A model generated the notes under the pieces. That model ran no database searches, was not told the origin of the DNA, and saw only the letters and a list, made by a program, of their open reading frames with translations. A DNA stretch of 41,899 bases from an uncultured Mycoplasmatota bacterium (GTDB lineage: Bacteria > Bacillota_I > Bacilli_A > RF39 > UBA660): the NCBI GenBank assembly GCA_900548725.1, contig URLV01000009.1, positions 1 to 41,899 of the forward strand, written 5' to 3'. Both the position numbers and the translations under genes were made by a program. Below are positions 33,776 through 41,899 of the stretch, piece by piece (within the stretch, counting starts at the first letter, position 1; each line of letters begins with the position of its first letter).

Positions 33776-35401
33776 ATGAATAAAAAGAGAGGTTTTACTT
33801 TAATAGAAATTATAATTTGTATTGCTTTAATTGCTATAATAGGGACTACTATGACTTTTGTAGTAATAAAAAGCAACAAAAATAAACAAATTAAAATATT
33901 GGAAAATAATAATAAAATATTAGAAAATGCATTAGAAGTGTATTTAGAAAATCATGAAGAAATACAATATAATTTAGAAAATAATGCAAAAGGAGCTGTC
34001 GTTACTTTAGAAGTATTAAAAAATGAAGGACTAATAGACGAAAAACAATTTAAAGGTGTTGAACTAAAAAAAAATTATTTCTTTTTATCATATTCAATGT
34101 TAGATAACAAACCAAATACTGATTGTGAAAATAATGTTATTCCATTATCAATAGTTGAAAATTGGAAGGTTGATACAAATAAAGTTGTTTATATTTGTCC
34201 TAGAACAGATAATGGAAATAATAGTGAAAATAGTGGTGGCAATAATTCTAGTGATGAAAATAATTCAAGTATAATAAACCAGTTCGGAATTAGTGGATAT
34301 TATATAGCTAGAGGAAGCAATCCAAATAATTGGGTAAAATTCGAAGTAACTGCAGGAAATAGTAATAATGACTATGCATATTTTCCAAATGATGAAGATA
34401 AAGATTTATGGAGAGTAGTTTCTATTGATGAAAATGGCGGTATAAGATTAATTTATAATAAAAGTGTTGATGCAAATAATAACAAAAATTATCAAGATTA
34501 CAATAAAAAAGATGATGAAATATTAGAAAAAGGAGCAATGGAGAGTGATACAATTGAATCTTTACTTGCTGAGTATACATATACGAATAGTGGTAGAGGA
34601 TACTGTATTAAAAATAACAACATAGAAACAAAATGCTTTTATCCTAGCGATGTAAATGTAAGATACAAAAGAACATATTATAATTTTGAAGCATACTATA
34701 AATTAAATAAGTATTACAACTATAATTTTGTTGAAATGAATTGCATATATGGTACAAAGAACAAAAGCAAAACTTGCAACTTTGTTAATGCAGTATCATA
34801 TTACAACACAAAAAAAGGATTTAGTATATTAGATTTGTATGACAGTTCCATTTATAGCAATGATGACATAGTTGAAAACACAAAATTAAATTTTCTTTAT
34901 AATAATATAACAAATAAAAATTATATTGATTACGTAGATACAAATATAAAATATAATGGAGTAAATGGTATATATTCTATAGATAGAGGAACATTTATTA
35001 AAACAAAGTTTCAAACATTAACAACAGATGATATTACTAATTCAATATTATTTGGTAAAAGTTGGTTATATAATTATAATGTAATTAGCGGAATATTTAA
35101 TAATACTAAAACAATAGAACTAAATGGAGGAAATACTGCATCAGGCCCAATAATTAATCAAGGGGAAACAGATTGTTATGTTGGTAGAAACGGTGAATAT
35201 TGTTATTACAATTGGAGTCCAGATGCATATCAAATATTGACTGGTAGTTACGCTCCTGTAATAGTTTTGAAACACAATGTTAAACTCAAAAAGAATAATT
35301 CATGTAATGAAAAAAATTTAGGTACAAAAAAATGCCCTTACACTCTTGAATGGGTTGATGATATTATTGATGAGAGTGAAGAGACAACTGAAACTGAATA
35401 A
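33776..35401 (+). CDS. Type IV pilin-like (pseudopilin) protein, third paralogue
   Basis: 541 residues. MNKKRG-FTLIEIIICIAL is a prepilin peptidase signal with cleavage after Gly6 and Glu at +5. A coiled region and a Cys-bearing segment (to about 145) follow, then an Asn/Ser-rich linker (NNSENSGGNNSSDENNSS). The C-terminal part has DLWRVVSIDENGGIRLIYN and YYNWSPDAY...APVIVLKHN, diverged versions of the blocks in the paralogues at 1 and 2583. The pilus or secretion motor and the peptidase are not in the window. A perfect-looking terminator follows 20 bp after the stop. Confidence 0.8.
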   Translation: MNKKRGFTLIEIIICIALIAIIGTTMTFVVIKSNKNKQIKILENNNKILENALEVYLENHEEIQYNLENNAKGAVVTLEVLKNEGLIDEKQFKGVELKKNYFFLSYSMLDNKPNTDCENNVIPLSIVENWKVDTNKVVYICPRTDNGNNSENSGGNNSSDENNSSIINQFGISGYYIARGSNPNNWVKFEVTAGNSNNDYAYFPNDEDKDLWRVVSIDENGGIRLIYNKSVDANNNKNYQDYNKKDDEILEKGAMESDTIESLLAEYTYTNSGRGYCIKNNNIETKCFYPSDVNVRYKRTYYNFEAYYKLNKYYNYNFVEMNCIYGTKNKSKTCNFVNAVSYYNTKKGFSILDLYDSSIYSNDDIVENTKLNFLYNNITNKNYIDYVDTNIKYNGVNGIYSIDRGTFIKTKFQTLTTDDITNSILFGKSWLYNYNVISGIFNNTKTIELNGGNTASGPIINQGETDCYVGRNGEYCYYNWSPDAYQILTGSYAPVIVLKHNVKLKKNNSCNEKNLGTKKCPYTLEWVDDIIDESEETTETE

Positions 35402-35422
35402 GTATATTCATAATTAATTGTA

Positions 35423-35457
35423 AAAAATAGTTAAAAAGTATTTTAATTATTTTTTTT
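35423..35457 (+). terminator. Intrinsic terminator after pseudopilin gene
   Basis: AAAAATAGTTAAAA (35423-35436) pairs with TTTTAATTATTTTT (35441-35454) with one G-U pair, T's to 35457. All-A/T stem, so termination strength is uncertain. Confidence 0.7.
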
Positions 35458-35475
35458 ATGTGCTAAAATTACTTA

Positions 35476-35481
35476 TATAAT
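35476..35481 (+). promoter_or_regulatory. Promoter -10 of rel
   Basis: TATAAT at 35476-35481, 13 bp before the start codon, with GAGGTGG overlapping as ribosome site. The transcript leader must be very short; no convincing -35. Confidence 0.4.
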
Positions 35482-35494
35482 TTGAGGTGGTACT

Positions 35495-36928
35495 ATGGTT
35501 TTATTTGATACTTTAATAGATATGATTAAAGACTACAATGAAGAAGAAGTTAGCAATGTAATAAAAGCTTATGAATATGCAAAAGATGCACACAAAAATC
35601 AAAAACGAGAAAGTGGAGAACCATATATAATTCACCCAATAAACGTATGTATAAATCTAGCAAAATTTAAAGCTGATGGTGCAACACTTGTTGCAGGAAT
35701 GTTACATGATGTAGTAGAAGACACTAAATATACATTAAGTGACGTAGAAAAAGAATTTGGTAGTGAAGTTGCAAAACTAGTAGATGGTGTTACTAAAATA
35801 AGCAATATACATTTCTCGTCATTAGATGAAGCAAGAGATGCTAATATAAGAAGAATTATAACAAGCTTAAATGAAGATGTTAGAATAATTATAATAAAAT
35901 TATGTGATAGATTACATAATATGGAAACATTAAAATATAAAGCACCAAATAAACAACAAAGAAGTGCCATAGAAACATTATCAATTTACGTACCACTTGC
36001 ATACTTTATAGGAGCATTCAGATTAAAATGTTTATTAGAAGATATATGTTTATCATATTTAAAACCTGATATTTATAACGAATTAATAAACAAAACTGAA
36101 AAAATTAGAAAAGACTATATAAAATGTATTAATGAAACAGAAAATAAAATATCAGAAATACTAATAGAAAATAATATCAAATATGAAATGCGTACTAGAA
36201 TAATAAACGTATATAATATTTATAAAAAAATAAAAAAAGGTTATAAATTAAATGAAATACATGATTTAGTAAATTTAAAAGTAATATTAGAAAATGAAGA
36301 TGATTGTTATAAAGTATTAGGTTTAGTACATAAATGTTATCCACCAATGAATTATAAATTTAAAGATTACATAGCTGTTCCTAAAACCAATATGTATAGA
36401 AGTTTACATACAACAGTATTCGGACCTGACGAACATATTATTCAAATACAAATAAAGACTAAAGAAATGGATAATATTAACACTTACGGAATAGCTAGTT
36501 ATTGGAATATGTATAAGAAAAGTGGAGCAAATAAAATGCAAAATGAATTATTAAATAATTATCAATTCATATCAAATATATGTTTATTAAATAATACGAT
36601 TAAAGATGATAAATCTTTTGTAGAAAAAATAAAAAATGAAGTATTTTCTAATAATATATATGTATATACTGCAAATGGAGATATAGTTGAATTACCAGAA
36701 TCATCAACTCCCATAGATTTTGCATATAAAATACATAGTGATATAGGAAATCATTTATCAAAATGCTTTGTAAATGGAGAAGAAGTAAAATTAAGTTATA
36801 AATTAAAAAATAAAGATAGAATAATAGTTATTGTAAACGATAAATGTAAACCAGAAAAAAGGTGGATTAATATAGTAAAAACTACCTTAGCTAAGAAAAA
36901 AATAAAAGATTATTTTAAGAAAAAATAA
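35495..36928 (+). CDS. rel: Short RelA/SpoT-family (p)ppGpp enzyme, likely hydrolase-biased
   Basis: 477 residues: HD hydrolase, synthetase-like and TGS domains, ending there; the usual helical, zinc-finger and ACT regions (to about 730) are absent. The hydrolase site is intact: His47, HDVVED (71-76), DRLHN (138-142). In the synthetase domain FKDYIAVPKTNMYRSLHT is conserved. However the RxK substrate motif reads RTRIINVYNIYKK, so the Lys seems lost, and the catalytic Glu of ExQIRT is Gln317 (QIQIKT). I infer that (p)ppGpp breakdown is retained and synthesis weak or lost; alignment is by eye. TGS spans about 388-446. Monocistronic, flanked by terminators. Confidence 0.85.
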   Translation: MVLFDTLIDMIKDYNEEEVSNVIKAYEYAKDAHKNQKRESGEPYIIHPINVCINLAKFKADGATLVAGMLHDVVEDTKYTLSDVEKEFGSEVAKLVDGVTKISNIHFSSLDEARDANIRRIITSLNEDVRIIIIKLCDRLHNMETLKYKAPNKQQRSAIETLSIYVPLAYFIGAFRLKCLLEDICLSYLKPDIYNELINKTEKIRKDYIKCINETENKISEILIENNIKYEMRTRIINVYNIYKKIKKGYKLNEIHDLVNLKVILENEDDCYKVLGLVHKCYPPMNYKFKDYIAVPKTNMYRSLHTTVFGPDEHIIQIQIKTKEMDNINTYGIASYWNMYKKSGANKMQNELLNNYQFISNICLLNNTIKDDKSFVEKIKNEVFSNNIYVYTANGDIVELPESSTPIDFAYKIHSDIGNHLSKCFVNGEEVKLSYKLKNKDRIIVIVNDKCKPEKRWINIVKTTLAKKKIKDYFKKK

Positions 36929-36950
36929 AACATCTTTTTATAATATAATA

Positions 36951-36981
36951 ATACTTGATATTGATTTATTAAGTGTTTTTT
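36951..36981 (+). terminator. Intrinsic terminator after rel
   Basis: ATACTTGATA (36951-36960) pairs with TATTAAGTGT (36967-36976) with two G-U pairs, loop TTGATT, then T's to 36981. Confidence 0.78.
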
Positions 36982-37015
36982 GATATATTAAACTCGTTTT
37001 AAGAAGTGATTTAAT

Positions 37016-37849
37016 ATGAAAATTGATGAAAATAAAATATCTTATTTAGAAAGTATAGAAATAGTCGAAAAAAAAGATGAAAACAAACTATTTTATAAAG
37101 ATTCTTGCTATAAAAATAATTTTATAAAATATAATAACCAAATATATTACCTGAAAAAATGTAACCCTCATAGAAATATGAGTCATATATTAAATGAAAT
37201 AATTGGAGAATATATTAGTAAATATTTTAATTTAAATACTGTACATAATATATTAATTAGAGATAAAGATAAAAAATATGGTGTAATGACTAGAAATTTT
37301 ATTGATAACAAAGATGATTATTTTTACTTTGATAATTCTTTATTTGTTAATTTAGAAAATACACCATTAGTGGGATTAGATAATTTAAATAATTTAGACT
37401 ATGTGTTTGATAAAAAGAGTAAACAAATTCAATTGGATGATAATAATTTAAATATATTTATTAAGAATGTAAAAAAATTAATTGTTAGAGATTTTATTAC
37501 TAGACAAACTGATAGACATAGTGAAAATATAATTGTTAGGTGTGTAGAGAATAAAGTATATTTAATGCCTATATTTGATTATGAACATTCCTTTTGTAAT
37601 GATGATTATTTTGCATTTTATCACATATTTGATTTTAATTTATTATTAGATAAAGTATGTTATATAATTAGACATGATTATTATTTTCAAAAATTATTAA
37701 TTCATGCTATGAAATTAGATATTAAATATATTATAGATAGAATAGAAAATGATTATTCTATTAAGTTAGATAATAAAGAAAAAGAATGTTATCGAGAAGT
37801 TATAGAAAGACAAAAGAATAAAATTAAGAAATATAGATTGATAAGGTGA
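37016..37849 (+). CDS. HipA-like protein kinase, no HipB partner
   Basis: 277 residues. The core DFITRQTDRHSENIIV (159-174) with Asp166 and Asn171, and IFDYEHSF with Asp188, match the catalytic loop and metal-binding aspartate of HipA/PI3K-like kinases. IYYLKKCN (about 43-50) could hold the ATP lysine and NEIIGEYISKYF a helix-C glutamate. It lacks a clear HipA N-terminal subdomain and there is no small helix-turn-helix antitoxin gene beside it. It is 4 bp from dusB and cotranscribed with it, so it may be a regulatory kinase rather than a classical toxin. Substrate unknown. Confidence 0.7.
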   Translation: MKIDENKISYLESIEIVEKKDENKLFYKDSCYKNNFIKYNNQIYYLKKCNPHRNMSHILNEIIGEYISKYFNLNTVHNILIRDKDKKYGVMTRNFIDNKDDYFYFDNSLFVNLENTPLVGLDNLNNLDYVFDKKSKQIQLDDNNLNIFIKNVKKLIVRDFITRQTDRHSENIIVRCVENKVYLMPIFDYEHSFCNDDYFAFYHIFDFNLLLDKVCYIIRHDYYFQKLLIHAMKLDIKYIIDRIENDYSIKLDNKEKECYREVIERQKNKIKKYRLIR

Positions 37850-37853
37850 TTGT

Positions 37854-38837
<984 letters not shown>

Positions 38838-38862
38838 AGATATTGAAAAAAAGTACAATATG

Positions 38863-38900
38863 AATATATTATTGATTGTATTTAAATAATATATTTTTTT
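38863..38900 (+). terminator. Intrinsic terminator after dusB
   Basis: AATATATTATT (38863-38873) and AATAATATATT (38885-38895) form a perfect 11-bp stem with an 11-base loop, T's to 38900. Confidence 0.82.
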
Positions 38901-38919
38901 ATATAATTCATTAAATTTG

Positions 38920-38928
38920 TGGTAAAAT
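38920..38928 (+). promoter_or_regulatory. Promoter of uvrA (extended -10)
   Basis: TGG plus TAAAAT (38923-38928), 26 bp before the start; AAAGGAGTG is the ribosome site. No SOS box was recognised. Confidence 0.55.
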
Positions 38929-38954
38929 ATTAAAGAAAAAAGGAGTGCTTAGAT

Positions 38955-41765
38955 ATGGATAAAATTATAATTAAAGGTGCTAGAGAAAATAATTTAAAAA
39001 ATATTAATATAGAAATACCTAAAAATAAATTAGTTGTTATGACTGGAGTTAGTGGTAGTGGTAAAAGTAGTTTAGCATTTGATACTATATATGCTGAAGG
39101 AGAAAGAAGATATGTAGAAAGCTTATCTAGTTATGCTAGACAGTTTTTAGGAGGTAGTGAAAAACCTGATGTAGATTCTATAGAAGGATTAAGTCCTAGT
39201 ATATCGATAGATCAAAAAACTACTAATAAGAATCCACGTAGTACAGTTGCAACCGTTACTGAAATATATGATTATTTTAGATTATTATTTGCACGTATTG
39301 GAGTACCTTATTGTCCTAAACATAAGACTCCTATAAAAAGTCAAAGTGTAGAAGAAATGACAAATAAAATAATGTCATTAGAAGTTGGAACTAAATTAGA
39401 AATATTATCACCAATTGTATATGGAGAAAAAGGAACTCATGAAAAAGAATTTGAAGAACTAAGAAAAAAAGGCTTTACTAGAGTAATTGTAAATGATACC
39501 AGATATGATTTGAGTGATGAAATAAAATTAGAAAAAAATAAAAAATCTAATATATATGTTATAGTAGATAGAATAAAAGTAAGTGATAGTGATAGAAGTA
39601 GAATATTTGATTCATTAGAAACTGCTACTAAATTAAGTGATGGTAAGGTAGTTATTAACGTTATTGGAGATAAAGAAATTGTAATGAGCGAACATTATGC
39701 CTGTCCAGAATGTGATTTTTCATTGCCAGAATTAGAACCTAGATTATTTTCATTTAATGCACCATTTGGTGCTTGCCCAGAATGTAAAGGACTAGGTGTT
39801 AAACAAAATATAAGTATAGATTTAGTAATACCTGATAAAAATTTAAGTATATTAGATGGTGCTATTAAGCCTTTAAATTTAGATCAAAATATATATATGA
39901 CTAATGTTATTACAGTTGCTAAATATTATAATATAGATTTAACTGTACCTATTAAAGATATGAAAAAAAGTGATTTAGATATTATATTATATGGAAGCAA
40001 AGATATAATTAATTTTGAATATACATCTCGTAATGGTAATAAAAGATATACTAGTGATTATTATGAAGGTATAATAAACAATTTAGAAAGAAGATATATT
40101 GAAACTACAAGTACTTGGATAAGAGAATGGTTAGAAGGTTATATGGTTGAAAATACTTGTCCTAAGTGTAAAGGTTCAAGACTTAAAAGTGATGTTTTAA
40201 ATGTTTATGTTAATAGAAAAAATATTTATGATTTAACTTGTATGAGTATAAAAGAATTAATAAACTTTTTTGATAAATTGAAACTTAATCAAGAACAATT
40301 AAAGATTAGTGAATTAATTGTTAAAGAAATTAAATCAAGATTAGAGTTTTTGAATAATGTTGGTTTAGGTTATTTAACATTAAATCGTTCTGCTGGGACT
40401 TTAAGTGGTGGAGAGTCACAAAGAATTAGGTTAGCTACACAAATTGGCAGTAGATTAAGTGGAGTTTTATATGTATTAGATGAACCTAGTATTGGATTAC
40501 ATCAAAAAGATAATGAAAAATTAATTAATTCATTAAAAGAAATGAGAGATTTAGGTAATACATTAATAGTTGTTGAACATGATGAAGATACAATGAGAGC
40601 CGCTGATTACTTAATTGATATAGGACCAGTTGCTGGTGATAAAGGTGGATATGTTGTAGCAGCAGGAACTCCAGAAGAAGTTATGAAAAATGATAATAGT
40701 GTTACTGGAAGATATTTAAGTGGTAAAGAAAAAATAGAAGTTCCTAAAACCAGAAGAAAAGGTAATGGATGTAAGTTAAGTATAAAAGGTGCTAAAGAAA
40801 ATAATTTAAAGAATATTAATGTAGATATTCCACTTAATACTTTAACTGTTGTTACTGGAGTTAGTGGTAGTGGTAAGAGCACTTTAATTAATGAAATATT
40901 ATATAAAACATTAAGAAAAGAAATATATAAATCAAAGGATATACCAGGTAAATGTAGAAAAGTTGAAGGTATAGAAAATATAGATAAAGTTATTGATATT
41001 ACACAAGATCCTATTGGAAGAACTCCAAGAAGTAACCCTGCTACATATGTGGGTGTATTTGATGATATAAGAGATGTATTTAGTGAAATGAAAGAATCAA
41101 AGATTAGGGGTTATACTAAGAGTAGATTCTCATTTAATGTAAAAGGTGGACGTTGTGAAGCTTGTTGGGGAGATGGCGTTAAGAAAATTGAGATGCATTT
41201 CTTACCTGATGTTTATGTACAATGTGATTTATGTAAAGGTACAAGATATAATAGTGAAACTTTAGAAGTTAAATTTAAGGGTAAAAATATTAGTCAAGTA
41301 CTTGATATGAGAGTAGATGAAGCTTTAGAATTCTTTGATAGTGTTCCTAAAATAAAAAATAAATTACAAATATTACATGAAGTTGGTTTAGGTTATATTA
41401 AATTAGGACAAAGCGCTCCAACATTATCAGGTGGAGAAGCTGGTAGAGTTAAACTTGCTAAAGAATTACAAAAGAAACCTACTGGTAAAAGTATATTTAT
41501 TTTAGATGAACCTACAACGGGATTACATAGTGCAGATATAAAGAAATTATTAGTTATATTACAAAAAATAGTTGATAATGGAGATACTGTTCTTATAATA
41601 GAACATAACTTAGATGTTATTAAAGTGGCAGACTATATTATTGATTTAGGACCTGATGGAGGAGACGGTGGAGGAGAGGTTATTGTTACTGGTACTCCAG
41701 AAAAGGTTTCAAAATGTAATAATAGTTATACTGGTGAATTTTTAAAAAAAGTACTTGATAAATAG
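38955..41765 (+). CDS. uvrA: UvrABC excision nuclease subunit A
   Basis: Damage-sensing ATPase of nucleotide-excision repair. Two ABC modules: Walker A GVSGSGKSS at about 31-39 and GVSGSGKST at about 634-642; signatures LSGGESQRIRLA and LSGGEAGRVKLAKEL; Walker B segments VLDEPSIGLHQ and ILDEPTTGLHS. Zinc sites CPECKGLG, CPKCKGSR, CEACWGDG and CDLCKGTR are complete. At 936 residues the length is typical. It is transcribed alone from an extended -10 promoter and ends in a terminator that overlaps the stop codon. uvrB is often adjacent in other Bacillota but none is seen before the window ends. Confidence 0.98.
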   Translation: MDKIIIKGARENNLKNINIEIPKNKLVVMTGVSGSGKSSLAFDTIYAEGERRYVESLSSYARQFLGGSEKPDVDSIEGLSPSISIDQKTTNKNPRSTVATVTEIYDYFRLLFARIGVPYCPKHKTPIKSQSVEEMTNKIMSLEVGTKLEILSPIVYGEKGTHEKEFEELRKKGFTRVIVNDTRYDLSDEIKLEKNKKSNIYVIVDRIKVSDSDRSRIFDSLETATKLSDGKVVINVIGDKEIVMSEHYACPECDFSLPELEPRLFSFNAPFGACPECKGLGVKQNISIDLVIPDKNLSILDGAIKPLNLDQNIYMTNVITVAKYYNIDLTVPIKDMKKSDLDIILYGSKDIINFEYTSRNGNKRYTSDYYEGIINNLERRYIETTSTWIREWLEGYMVENTCPKCKGSRLKSDVLNVYVNRKNIYDLTCMSIKELINFFDKLKLNQEQLKISELIVKEIKSRLEFLNNVGLGYLTLNRSAGTLSGGESQRIRLATQIGSRLSGVLYVLDEPSIGLHQKDNEKLINSLKEMRDLGNTLIVVEHDEDTMRAADYLIDIGPVAGDKGGYVVAAGTPEEVMKNDNSVTGRYLSGKEKIEVPKTRRKGNGCKLSIKGAKENNLKNINVDIPLNTLTVVTGVSGSGKSTLINEILYKTLRKEIYKSKDIPGKCRKVEGIENIDKVIDITQDPIGRTPRSNPATYVGVFDDIRDVFSEMKESKIRGYTKSRFSFNVKGGRCEACWGDGVKKIEMHFLPDVYVQCDLCKGTRYNSETLEVKFKGKNISQVLDMRVDEALEFFDSVPKIKNKLQILHEVGLGYIKLGQSAPTLSGGEAGRVKLAKELQKKPTGKSIFILDEPTTGLHSADIKKLLVILQKIVDNGDTVLIIEHNLDVIKVADYIIDLGPDGGDGGGEVIVTGTPEKVSKCNNSYTGEFLKKVLDK

Positions 41766-41774
41766 TACTTTTTT
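41745..41774 (+). terminator. Intrinsic terminator overlapping uvrA stop
   Basis: AAAAAAGTACT (41745-41755) and AGTACTTTTTT (41764-41774) form a perfect 11-bp stem across an 8-base loop; the stop codon is in the loop/3' arm. Confidence 0.88.
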
Positions 41775-41854
41775 GATATATTTTTATTAGGATAGTTGAT
41801 GTAAAAATAACCATCTAATAAAAAATTACGATTCATAAAAAAGTTGAAAACAAG

Positions 41855-41899
41855 ACTGTATAACTTCTCTCCCGACCTCGAAAATTTGTTCGGGGGGGG
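41855..41899. other. GC-rich tail ending in poly-G, likely contig-end artefact
   Basis: After an AT-rich spacer without a gene (41775-41854) the composition changes abruptly. CTCTCCCGACCTCG is followed by eight G's at 41892-41899. CCCGA and TCGGG could pair. Terminal poly-G is typical of unreliable sequence at assembly ends. A real GC-rich structure, such as the start of an RNA gene, cannot be excluded. Confidence 0.5.

Overview
The window is a gene-dense, very AT-rich stretch of a bacterial chromosome in which every supported gene lies on the + strand. It suggests an uncultured gut-type Bacillota of the Bacilli/Mollicutes-related kind (RF39 or Erysipelotrichales-like). The grounds are the extreme A+T coding bias, Bacillota cell-division genes (divIB/ftsQ, sepF, divIVA), the yqeG-yqeH pair, strong AGGAG/AGGTG ribosome sites, extended -10 promoters (TGnTATAAT), and short forms of several housekeeping proteins (AlaRS, Rel). 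TGA acts as a stop and Trp is TGG, so the genetic code is the standard bacterial one, not the Mycoplasma code. The species assignment is inference. The right edge ends in a GC-rich tail with eight G's and looks like a contig end.

Layout. 1-4870: a 5'-truncated pseudopilin-like gene, ftsQ, queH, a complete pseudopilin-like paralogue and a small lipoprotein. 5016-7380: a bacteriocin cassette made of a C39-peptidase ABC exporter and two tiny double-glycine-leader peptides. 7487-12303: a housekeeping run (PF06541 membrane protein, cca, dnaD, nth, nusB, xseA, xseB). 12403-16189: an operon of an unknown protein, a membrane-anchored McrB-like AAA+ protein and a DUF2357-like protein, a candidate conflict or defence system. 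16190-16727: no intact gene, but a terminator, a second copy of the bacteriocin-type leader element, an eroded Rpn-family nuclease remnant and another terminator. 16728-18746: topA. 18845-23065: an alanine-racemase-fold enzyme, an ATP-grasp ligase and an AsnB-type amidotransferase, which together look like a pathway for an amidated D-amino acid (D-Asp/D-Asn) peptidoglycan crossbridge.

23179-25577: cmk and a compact alaS. 25685-29222: a secreted, membrane-anchored surface protein, a sortase-like transpeptidase and two membrane proteins of unknown role. 29291-30163: sepF and divIVA. 30164-30382: a candidate small RNA with its own promoter and terminator. 30383-35401: yqeG, yqeH, mutL, a 36-residue membrane peptide and a third pseudopilin-like gene. 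35495-41765: a short Rel/SpoT protein whose synthetase site looks damaged, an orphan HipA-like kinase, dusB and uvrA.

The most unusual parts are the McrB-like/DUF2357 operon, the unannotated peptide pair in which each peptide has one C-terminal cysteine, the leader element shared by the bacteriocin and nuclease-remnant loci, the crossbridge-type operon and the candidate RNA. No tRNA, rRNA, CRISPR array, insertion sequence or riboswitch was recognised.
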